NCBI GenBank assembly: GCA_902796095.1
Contig: CADBNP010000145.1
Span: forward strand, 1 to 19,682
Direction of reading: 5' to 3'
Origin: an uncultured Aeromonadales bacterium
GTDB taxonomy: Bacteria; Pseudomonadota; Gammaproteobacteria; Enterobacterales; Succinivibrionaceae
Length of the DNA: 19,682 nucleotides
The notes under the pieces were generated by a model that had not been told where the DNA came from, ran no database searches, and was given only the letters and a program-made list of their open reading frames with translations. Made by a program: the position numbers and the translations under genes. Positions 7,101 to 13,273 of this stretch are shown here, in pieces. How positions within the stretch are numbered: the first letter of the stretch is position 1; the number at the start of each line of letters is the position of its first letter.

Positions 7101-8228
7101 ATGATGTACGATGGTGCATTCCAGATTGATAAATATCTGAAAATTATGAATGAACGCGGAGGCTCCGATCTTTTTCTGACCTGTCAGCTCGAACCGTCCA
7201 TGAAGGTAAACGGCAAAATAGAGAAGATTGACAGAGTCATTCTTGATGACAAGATGGTTATGGGATTCATGAACGAATGCTTCTACGGTCGCAAGGATCT
7301 GGAAGATCTGTTCAGAACAGCCTTTGAGGCAAACTTTGCCATTCAGCGTCCTGTACTCGGCCGCTATCGTGTAAGCTGCTTTATGCAGACCGGTATGCCA
7401 GGTATTGTTTTGCGTCGAATAGTTACGGAGATACCTACCATAGAGCAGCTGCAGATACCGGAAATTCTGCGTAACCTTGTTATGCTCAAGCGCGGTCTGA
7501 TTCTGTTCGTAGGTGCTACAGGCGCCGGTAAATCAACTACTCAGGCTGCCATGATCGGTTATCGTAACACCAATACCGAAGGTCACATCCTGTCGATTGA
7601 GGATCCTATTGAATATGTTCACAATCATAAAAAGTCGATTATAACCCAGCGTGAGGTCGGTGTAGATACGGAATCCTTTGATGCGGCCTTGAAATCAGCT
7701 CTGCGTCAGGCTCCAGACGTAATTCTCATCGGCGAAATTCGTTCCATGGAAACCATGCAGTTCGCACTGTCCTTCGCAGAAACCGGTCACCTCTGCATGG
7801 CTACTCTTCACGCCAACAACGCCAACCAGGCTATTGAGCGTATCATGCACCTGGTTCCTGAAAACAAGCATCGCCAGTTGCTTTTCGATCTGTCCTTTAA
7901 CCTTAAGGGTGTTGTTGCTCAGCAGCTTATTCCTACAAAGGACGGAAAGAGCCGCAGGGCTGTTTTTGAAATTCTGATCGGTACTCCTATTGTTCAGGAT
8001 ATTCTCCTCAAGGGTGAACTGGAAAGACTGAAGACAGTAATGCGTGATTCGAGAGAGCAGGGTATGATTACCTTCGACCAGTCACTGACAGATCTGTATT
8101 TTGCCGGCGTGATCCGTTATGAGGATGCTCTGAAGTTTGCTGATTCCCAGAACGAAGTTCGTCTTGCCATCAAACTGCGAGAGGGATCTGCAGATGATAA
8201 TGCACTCCGCAATGTGGGATTCCACTGA
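7101..8228 (+). CDS. pilU: PilT-like accessory retraction ATPase PilU
   Basis: PilT paralogue that works with PilT to boost pilus retraction force. It has 375 residues, the usual PilU length. SDLFLTCQLEPSMKVNGK (22-39) is the N-terminal domain; Walker A is GATGAGKST with Lys144; Walker B is DVILIGEIRS with Glu212; the His box is TGHLCMATLHANN (228-240). Where PilT has AIRNLIRE this protein reads TPIVQDILLKGEL, as expected for PilU. The start is one of two adjacent ATG codons at 7101 and 7104, with GGGGGAG upstream at slightly long spacing. It begins 21 bases after pilT, so they are co-transcribed. Confidence 0.95.
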   Translation: MMYDGAFQIDKYLKIMNERGGSDLFLTCQLEPSMKVNGKIEKIDRVILDDKMVMGFMNECFYGRKDLEDLFRTAFEANFAIQRPVLGRYRVSCFMQTGMPGIVLRRIVTEIPTIEQLQIPEILRNLVMLKRGLILFVGATGAGKSTTQAAMIGYRNTNTEGHILSIEDPIEYVHNHKKSIITQREVGVDTESFDAALKSALRQAPDVILIGEIRSMETMQFALSFAETGHLCMATLHANNANQAIERIMHLVPENKHRQLLFDLSFNLKGVVAQQLIPTKDGKSRRAVFEILIGTPIVQDILLKGELERLKTVMRDSREQGMITFDQSLTDLYFAGVIRYEDALKFADSQNEVRLAIKLREGSADDNALRNVGFH

Positions 8229-8263
8229 TTTGTTGAACGCATTCGTGACTACTGATTGTTATA

Positions 8264-8287
8264 TCCCGGTTTCCACCGGGATTTTTT
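8264..8287 (+). terminator. Intrinsic terminator of pilT-pilU
   Basis: TCCCGGT (8264-8270) pairs with ACCGGGA (8275-8281) around a TTCC loop, followed directly by six T residues. It lies 35 bases after the pilU stop. Confidence 0.92.
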
Positions 8288-8329
8288 GATTCTGGGAACC
8301 GCACAATATCTTCATTACTCTTTGCAGAC

Positions 8330-8355
8330 AAAAAAAACGGAGCAAAAACTCCGTT
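8330..8355 (-). terminator. Intrinsic terminator of pyrB-pyrI
   Basis: Read on the minus strand, AACGGAG (8355-8349) pairs with CTCCGTT (8342-8336) around a six-base T-rich loop and runs into T residues to 8330. It lies 25 bases beyond the pyrI stop and faces the pilU terminator, insulating the two convergent operons. Confidence 0.85.
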
Positions 8356-8379
8356 CTTCATGGTGCTTTCCTGAATCTG

Positions 8380-8853
8380 TTATCTTGAACTGAATGTCTG
8401 ACCGACAACATCCTTGTCAAAGGTTTTTTCGCAGTACTTGCACTTCAGTTTCAGTCCTGTTGCCCTTCTCAATACATAGAAGGTTGTTGTTACATGCTCG
8501 AAATTTGAAATGCAGTTGCTGTTCGGGCATTTGTACACATTGCTGATGTGATCCGGAATTTCCGGTCTGTATTTCATTACAACCCTGGAATCCTCAATGA
8601 TATTAACCGTTACTCCCGGTGCAAGAATTGCCAGCTGATTCACCTGCGACTGATTAAGCTGTTTGTTTTCAATCTTGATCAGATCCTTTAATCCCAGTGT
8701 CTTTGACGGGAGATTAAAGCCTACAGTGATTTTTGCTCCTGAACGCTGGGTATCAAGCATTTTGAAGTGTTTGAGGATGTTTATACCCTGACCGGCAGGA
8801 ATATGATCGATTACTGAGCCGTTGGTTATGGCTTCTACCTGCATTTGTGCCAT
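8380..8853 (-). CDS. pyrI: Aspartate carbamoyltransferase regulatory subunit
   Basis: Allosteric subunit that binds CTP, UTP and ATP and joins two PyrB trimers into the regulated holoenzyme controlling entry into pyrimidine synthesis. At 157 residues it is close to the E. coli subunit. The nucleotide-binding domain contains GSVIDHIPAGQGINIL (12-27) and the hydrophobic LPSKTLGLKDLIKIEN block. The zinc domain that contacts PyrB has CPNSNC and CKYC, placing the ligands at Cys109, Cys114, Cys138 and Cys141, the same numbers as in E. coli. It starts one base after the pyrB stop. With all four cysteines present, a regulated holoenzyme is expected. Confidence 0.97.
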   Translation of the reverse strand: MAQMQVEAITNGSVIDHIPAGQGINILKHFKMLDTQRSGAKITVGFNLPSKTLGLKDLIKIENKQLNQSQVNQLAILAPGVTVNIIEDSRVVMKYRPEIPDHISNVYKCPNSNCISNFEHVTTTFYVLRRATGLKLKCKYCEKTFDKDVVGQTFSSR

Positions 8854-8854
8854 T

Positions 8855-9778
8855 TTAAACCTCCTCGTTTAGAACAAGTGAAAGCAGAGCTTCTCTGGCA
8901 TATACACCGTTTTCAGCCTGCTGGAAGTAGTATGCATATGGTGTGTTGTCCATTTCCAGATCAATTTCATCAACTCTCGGCAGAGGGTGAAGAATTTTGA
9001 GATTAGGTTTGGCATTGTCGAACATTTCCGGATACAGCACATACTGAGATGCAATGGAGTGGTACTCGCTTTCTTCGAATCTCTCTTTCTGAACTCTGGT
9101 CATGTACAGAATATCAAGCTGAGGGATCAGCGATTCAAGATTCTTGTGCATGGAGTATCTGATGTTCTTGTTGTAGAGTTCCTCCAGCATATAGTCCGGC
9201 ATGGCCAGGGCGTCGGGAGCAACAAAGAACATTTCGGCATTGAACAGACTGAGAGCCTGGGCCAGGGAATGAACTGTGCGTCCGTATTTCAGATCTCCGA
9301 CAAATGCTATTTTCAGATTGTCGAGAACCTTCTGTGTTTCGTAGATGGTAAAGAGATCAAGCAGTGTCTGTGATGGATGCTGATTTGATCCGTCGCCTGC
9401 ATTGATAACCGGCACCTTTGAAAACTCGGTTGCAAGTCTTGCTGCACCGTCTCTTGGATGACGCATGACTATGGCATCGGCGAAGTTGGAAATAATGCGG
9501 ATGGAATCAGCTAGCGTTTCCCCTTTCTTTGCCATGGAAGTGTTGTTGGCATCTGCAAAACCTATGACAGATCCGCCGAGACGCTGAATAGCTGTTTCGA
9601 AGGACAGTCTTGTTCTTGTGGATGCCTCAAAAAAAAGGCTGGCAACCACACGGTTGGCCAGCAGTGAATGATCAGGTTCTTCCTTAAGCCTTTTTGCTGT
9701 TCTGAGAACCAGTTCCAGTTCTGAGCGGTTTAGTTCGGAAATCGAAATGATGTTTCTTTTGTAGAGAGGATTTGTCAT
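8855..9778 (-). CDS. pyrB: Aspartate carbamoyltransferase catalytic subunit
   Basis: Condenses carbamoyl phosphate with aspartate to N-carbamoyl-aspartate, the committed step of pyrimidine biosynthesis. It has 307 residues, near the E. coli length. The carbamoyl-phosphate loop STRTR is at 53-57, the mobile KKGETLADS loop at 84-92, HPSQTLLDLFT at 134-144, and the aspartate-domain signatures MTRVQKER (226-233) and HPLPRVDEI (264-272) follow. Every active-site block is intact. AGGA about nine bases before the ATG supports the start. It is the first gene of pyrBI, behind its own predicted promoter. I see no pyrL-type leader ORF with a terminator, so the UTP attenuation known in enterics is not supported here. 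Confidence 0.97.
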   Translation of the reverse strand: MTNPLYKRNIISISELNRSELELVLRTAKRLKEEPDHSLLANRVVASLFFEASTRTRLSFETAIQRLGGSVIGFADANNTSMAKKGETLADSIRIISNFADAIVMRHPRDGAARLATEFSKVPVINAGDGSNQHPSQTLLDLFTIYETQKVLDNLKIAFVGDLKYGRTVHSLAQALSLFNAEMFFVAPDALAMPDYMLEELYNKNIRYSMHKNLESLIPQLDILYMTRVQKERFEESEYHSIASQYVLYPEMFDNAKPNLKILHPLPRVDEIDLEMDNTPYAYYFQQAENGVYAREALLSLVLNEEV

Positions 9779-9877
9779 CGCATTTTCCTGTTAGTGAGCG
9801 GATTATGCTGCCTTTATCAGATTACTCAGTCTGAGCCGGCAATTGTGAATGCTTTTTGAAATACGTGCATCCTTGTG

Positions 9878-9906
9878 ATTATGCTATTTTTAATGTCAAA
9901 AATCAA
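9878..9906 (-). promoter_or_regulatory. Sigma-70 promoter for pyrB-pyrI
   Basis: On the minus strand TTGATT (9906-9901) and CATAAT (9883-9878) are exactly 17 bases apart. Transcription would begin near 9871, leaving a leader of about 93 bases that has no GC-rich stem followed by a T run. A TTGACA also appears within the spacer but at the wrong distance (10 bases). Confidence 0.6.
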
Positions 9907-9990
9907 TGACGGCAGAAAGTGGTGAAAAAATGAAAAAACAAAGAAAACTTAAGAATGATGATTAGATGTCTGATATGACAGGAAGAGAAA

Positions 9991-10066
9991 TGGCAGGGGT
10001 GGTAAGACTCGAACTCACAACCTAAGGTTTTGGAGACCTCCGCTCTACCATTGGAGCTACACCCCT
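9991..10066 (-). tRNA. tRNA-Trp (anticodon CCA)
   Basis: A 76-base cloverleaf with CCA encoded. The acceptor arm AGGGGTG pairs with CACCCCT and the D arm is GCTC/GAGC. The anticodon arm GAGGT/ACCTT encloses loop CTCCAAA with anticodon CCA at 10033-10031, and the T arm is GTGAG/CTTAC with TTCGAGT. The first pair of the anticodon stem is G-U and one T-stem pair is G-U; everything else pairs canonically. It closely resembles E. coli tRNA-Trp. Between it and pyrB there is no stem-loop terminator, only T-rich sequence. Confidence 0.97.
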
Positions 10067-10085
10067 GCGTCAGAAAACAAGTAGT

Positions 10086-10113
10086 ATTATACACATCGAT
10101 TTTTATTTTTAAA
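10086..10113 (-). promoter_or_regulatory. Promoter for tRNA-Trp
   Basis: On the minus strand TTTAAA (10113-10108) and an exact TATAAT (10091-10086) are 16 bases apart, with an A/T-rich region upstream. Transcription would start about 13 bases before the mature tRNA. Confidence 0.6.
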
Positions 10114-10262
10114 CCCTTTTTAACAGATAAATGAATGATTTGTTTAAAATGTGTGCAGATTGACAGTCCTGAGTTCCCTCACGCTCCTTTCTTGCTGTTT
10201 CTTATTGTCCGGTTGTCCGGCTGCCATAGGTGAAAGTTGTTCTTTAAATACCTTTATGCTCT

Positions 10263-10268
10263 TATAAT
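10263..10268 (+). promoter_or_regulatory. Candidate -10 element for the exbB operon
   Basis: Exact TATAAT 62 bases before the exbB start; the -35 region at 17-base spacing (TTCTTT) is poor. In the leader, CTGCTGTC (10279-10286) can pair with GACGGCAG (10299-10306), one pair being G-U, and is followed by TCTTTTCTT. This could be a leader hairpin or weak attenuator. I looked for a Fur box near this promoter and found no convincing match. Confidence 0.45.
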
Positions 10269-10329
10269 ACAGTCGTTCCTGCTGTCACGGAGATTAACGA
10301 CGGCAGTCTTTTCTTCACATGAGGATTTT

Positions 10330-10977
10330 ATGTTTGAGCATTTTACCGTTTTCAGCTGGTTTGTTTTCGGACTGCTTGCGATACTTTCTGTGTTGAGCTG
10401 GTATATTATTTTTACCGGAGCTCTGAGTCTCTTCCTGTTTGACAGAGATTTTGAACGTGTAAAGACTAAATGGTCGACTGTTTCCGGGTACGATGGAATT
10501 TCAGATTACTCACGGAACGACAGGAGTCCTCTGGTCAATCTGCTGGTGGCAGGCGCATTTGAATGGGCAAAGATCAATCTGCTTGATTTAAGTGACGAAA
10601 ACAAGGATCGGTTCATGTCTGATATGCTTCGTCATGAGGTGAGACAGATGTGCCTGGCTCTTGATCCAGGACTGACTTTTCTGGCACTTATTGCCTCGGT
10701 TGCACCGTTTATCGGACTGCTGGGTACAGTTGTAGGAATTTATCATACTCTTTCCGATTTTTCCGTATCCGCATCTGAGCCGACGCTGGTGATGATTTCC
10801 GGATCTGTCGGTGAAACTCTTGTCATGACAGCAGTCGGTCTTATTGTGGCAATACCCGCAGTGTTTGCATATAACATATTTGCAGCCAGGATCCGCACTG
10901 ACAGAGAACGGATTAATTCACTCGCCGGTGTCTATCATAAACTGCTGGTCTACAGGTTGAAGTCCGATGAGCTATGA
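10330..10977 (+). CDS. exbB: MotA/TolQ/ExbB proton-channel family protein (ExbB-like)
   Basis: Inner-membrane subunit of an ExbB-ExbD proton-driven motor that energises TonB-dependent outer-membrane uptake. It is 215 residues from the ATG at 10330, chosen because AGGA lies seven bases upstream; a TTG at 10237 would only add residues without a binding site. Helices fall at about 9-35, 115-140 and 158-184. The second holds SVAPFIGLLGTVVGIYHT and the third SVGETLVMTAVGLIVAIPA, the pore-lining family signatures. TolQ is related, but the downstream importer genes favour the ExbB role. It overlaps exbD by 11 bases. No tonB is in the window. Confidence 0.9.
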   Translation: MFEHFTVFSWFVFGLLAILSVLSWYIIFTGALSLFLFDRDFERVKTKWSTVSGYDGISDYSRNDRSPLVNLLVAGAFEWAKINLLDLSDENKDRFMSDMLRHEVRQMCLALDPGLTFLALIASVAPFIGLLGTVVGIYHTLSDFSVSASEPTLVMISGSVGETLVMTAVGLIVAIPAVFAYNIFAARIRTDRERINSLAGVYHKLLVYRLKSDEL

Positions 10978-11359
10978 GTATAAGCCGGAACCTGGGAACG
11001 AGATCAGAAATGACATCAATGTTGTTCCTCTGATTGACGTGATCCTGGTTCTTCTTGTAATTTTTATGATTGCCATGCCTGCTATTTCTCTGTCAGTACG
11101 CACATCCTCCGCCGATCAGAGGATCAGCGAGGAGCTGATGGATAATGATTTTTTCAGCATTGTTCTGTACGGGAACGGGGAGCTGGAATATGACGGTGCA
11201 GTGATCAGTGAGGAGGAGCTTGCCGGCAGGATTGTTTCGGAGTCCAGAGGCAGAGTTCTTATCAGAACAGAGAATGATGTAACCTGCGGACGTCTTAACC
11301 GGATCCTAGCCATTGTGTCGGCCGGATCCGAGCGTACAGTTGAAATATCGGATTTGTGA
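10967..11359 (+). CDS. exbD: ExbD/TolR family biopolymer transport protein
   Basis: Partner of the ExbB-like protein; a single-helix protein whose transmembrane aspartate carries the proton flux. It has 130 residues, close to the usual 130-145. Polar N terminus, then NVVPLIDVILVLLVIFMIAMP (18-38) with the key Asp24 in the family position, then a periplasmic domain of about 90 residues that includes a short VLIRTENDV strand. It starts 11 bases inside exbB and ends 3 bases before the permease, so the four genes are one translational unit. Confidence 0.9.
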   Translation: MSYEYKPEPGNEIRNDINVVPLIDVILVLLVIFMIAMPAISLSVRTSSADQRISEELMDNDFFSIVLYGNGELEYDGAVISEEELAGRIVSESRGRVLIRTENDVTCGRLNRILAIVSAGSERTVEISDL

Positions 11360-11362
11360 TCT

Positions 11363-12358
11363 ATGAAATTTGCCGTCAGACTTGGTTTTCTGTTTCTTCT
11401 GCTTTTCGTTATCGGAGCAGTCTATCTGAGTATGGGATCATACAGAGTGAGTCTTTCTGAATTTATTGATCTTGTATGCGGAAATGGAAGCGATGATGCA
11501 CGAATGGTGATATTTGATATAAGACTTCCCCGCCTTCTCGGGGCTGTCTGTACCGGAGCCGCTCTGAGTCTGTGCGGTGCCGTAATGCAGAGCATATTTA
11601 ACAATCCTCTTGTTTCTCCTGACATACTCGGAGTAAGCAGCGGTGCAGCCTGCGGAGCCAGCGTTGCACTGATTTGCGGCGGCAGTGCAGCTGCTGTTTT
11701 TTTTAGTGCCTTCGGCTTTGGAATGGCTGCCGTCCTTGCGGCCGTTTTGATAGCTTCGGTGGCAGGAAATGTAAGGGGTACTCTTCTGGTCCTTGTTCTT
11801 GCCGGCATTGTTGTTTCCGCCTTCTTTTCCGGCATTGTTGAGCTGATATGCGCCTTTAATCCGCGGGCAGATGAATTTCCGTCAATACTGTTCTTTCTTT
11901 TCGGCTCCATGACCAGAATTACCTTTGATGATTTGTGGATCCTGGCACCGTTTCTTCTGGTTGCTTCGCTGTTTCTCTGGAAAATGAGCTACGCTCTTGA
12001 TGTAATAAGTCTCGGGGAAACTGATGCTGCCGGACTCGGTGTTCCTGCCGTCAGACTTCGCTATATTGTGATAGCGATATGCTCGGTGATCTGTGGTATT
12101 TATATTGCGAAGGTGGGCATGATAGGATGGGTCGGTCTTATTATTCCACATATGGCAAGACTGGTGATGGGAGTTCGTCATCACTTTCTGATCCCGTCAT
12201 CCATGATCCTGGGGGCTTTGTTTCTTACTGCAGTGGATTTGCTGTGTCGCAACCTCCTTACATATGAAATTCCGGTCGGAATTGTAACTTCCCTGGTTGG
12301 AGCTCCTGTTTTTGTGGTAATCCTGTGCAGAAATTTCAGGAGGATCAGGAGTGCTTGA
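11363..12358 (+). CDS. FecCD-family ABC transporter permease (iron-chelate/haem/cobalamin type)
   Basis: Inner-membrane permease of the BtuC/FhuB/FecCD family, which imports iron-siderophore, haem or cobalamin delivered by a periplasmic binding protein. It has 331 residues, the standard length, with about ten hydrophobic segments. Visible signatures are DIRLPRLLGA (52-61), FNNPLVSPDILGVSSGAA (79-96), the coupling region GMIGWVGLIIPHMAR (252-266) and the C-terminal EIPVGIVTSLVGAPVFV. Substrate cannot be told from sequence alone. It follows exbD after three bases without a clear ribosome binding site, so it probably depends on coupling. No substrate-binding protein is encoded here; it is either elsewhere or shared with another importer. 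Confidence 0.93.
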   Translation: MKFAVRLGFLFLLLFVIGAVYLSMGSYRVSLSEFIDLVCGNGSDDARMVIFDIRLPRLLGAVCTGAALSLCGAVMQSIFNNPLVSPDILGVSSGAACGASVALICGGSAAAVFFSAFGFGMAAVLAAVLIASVAGNVRGTLLVLVLAGIVVSAFFSGIVELICAFNPRADEFPSILFFLFGSMTRITFDDLWILAPFLLVASLFLWKMSYALDVISLGETDAAGLGVPAVRLRYIVIAICSVICGIYIAKVGMIGWVGLIIPHMARLVMGVRHHFLIPSSMILGALFLTAVDLLCRNLLTYEIPVGIVTSLVGAPVFVVILCRNFRRIRSA

Positions 12359-13136
12359 ATTTAAAAATGTATCATACGGCTGGAAGGATTGTGAACCGCT
12401 GCAGCGTGAACTCTGCTTTCATCTGCGGAAGGGGGGGATCCTTTCTGTACTCGGAGGCAACGGATCGGGAAAATCGTCGATGCTGTCGGTTTTTACAAAT
12501 CCTTCAATGCTTTCAGCCGGTGATATTATGATAAACGGAGCAGAATTCAAAAATCTGTCCGGTCGCAGACTCTTTTCACAACTGGCGGTTGTTGCTCAGA
12601 ATGCATCTGCTGTTTATCCATTCAGTGTGCTTGATTTTGTTCTTACCGGCTGGTTTCCGTGGCTGGGTGTTATGGGGACTCCGGGGAAAAAGGAGATTTC
12701 CGGCGCCAGGGATATTCTCCGCCGCATTGGCATCGCAGACTGGGAGAACAGGATTGTTACAACTTTAAGCGGCGGTGAATTTAAACTTGTGCAGCTGGCA
12801 AGAGCCATGGTCGGCGATCGCAGACTTCTGCTTCTTGACGAGGTTGACGGAGCTCTGGATTTTGCGAATCTGGTTCGGCTGACCGATATATTGTGTGCCT
12901 TTACAGAAAACGGTGGATCTGTCGTTCTTGTCACCCATAATCCGAATCTTGCGCTGACACTCGATTCGGATGTTCTTATTCTTTCACGGAATCTTCCCTA
13001 TATGCTCGGACGTGCGGCAGATCTCATAGTCCCTGATATTCTGGAGGAGTATTTCTGTGTAAAAGTTGGACAGATGATAAGTTCTGAAACAGGCTGCAGG
13101 CAGATCATTCCTCATATGCACCGGCAGCATGCCTGA
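12351..13136 (+). CDS. ABC transporter ATP-binding protein (FecE/BtuD type)
   Basis: ATPase that powers the preceding permease. It has 261 residues. Walker A is GGNGSGKSS with Lys41, the Q-loop is Gln83 in VAQNA, the signature LSGGEFKLVQLARAM begins at 139, Walker B LLLLDE ends at Glu164, and the switch is His196 in VLVTHNP. It starts with GTG, supported by AGGAGG seven bases upstream and by an eight-base overlap with the permease. After Walker B it reads DEVDGALD where most relatives have DEPTSALD; the catalytic Glu and the D-loop Asp are kept. The C-terminal 60 residues are a typical divergent tail. Confidence 0.93.
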   Translation: MLEFKNVSYGWKDCEPLQRELCFHLRKGGILSVLGGNGSGKSSMLSVFTNPSMLSAGDIMINGAEFKNLSGRRLFSQLAVVAQNASAVYPFSVLDFVLTGWFPWLGVMGTPGKKEISGARDILRRIGIADWENRIVTTLSGGEFKLVQLARAMVGDRRLLLLDEVDGALDFANLVRLTDILCAFTENGGSVVLVTHNPNLALTLDSDVLILSRNLPYMLGRAADLIVPDILEEYFCVKVGQMISSETGCRQIIPHMHRQHA

Positions 13137-13145
13137 ACGGCAGAT

Positions 13146-13168
13146 CTAAAATGGACAGATTTTAGTTT
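13146..13168 (+). terminator. Weak candidate terminator after the ABC operon
   Basis: CTAAAAT (13146-13152) pairs with ATTTTAG (13159-13165) around GGACAG and is followed by three T residues. The stem is A/T rich, so termination would be inefficient; some read-through into parC is possible. Confidence 0.3.
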
Positions 13169-13209
13169 CCGCGGACGTCTTATGTTTCAGACTGATTAAT
13201 TACTTTGGA

Positions 13210-13237
13210 TTGTAGCCATTAAAACCTATGCTATAAT
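13210..13237 (+). promoter_or_regulatory. Extended -10 promoter for parC-plsC
   Basis: TGC-TATAAT (13229-13237) is an exact extended -10 element. TTGTAG (13210-13215) provides a partial -35 at 16-base spacing. Transcription would begin near 13244, about 30 bases before parC. Confidence 0.65.
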
Positions 13238-13273
13238 CACACGAATTTGTTAAAGTAGAAATAGACAATTGGC

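Noticed and set aside
9826..9870. Fourteen-residue ORF (MHVFQKAFTIAGSD) in the pyrB leader as a pyrL-like attenuator peptide
   Set aside because: Its ATG lies one base after the predicted transcription start, with no binding site and no terminator after it.
10122..10142. Fur-box-like sequence (GATAAATGAATGATTTG) upstream of the exbB operon
   Set aside because: Similarity to the 19-base consensus is confined to the first half, and it lies about 200 bases before exbB, next to the tRNA-Trp promoter.
10237..10329. TTG start adding 31 residues to the ExbB-like protein
   Set aside because: No binding site there, and it would lie upstream of the TATAAT element; the ATG at 10330 has AGGA at good spacing.
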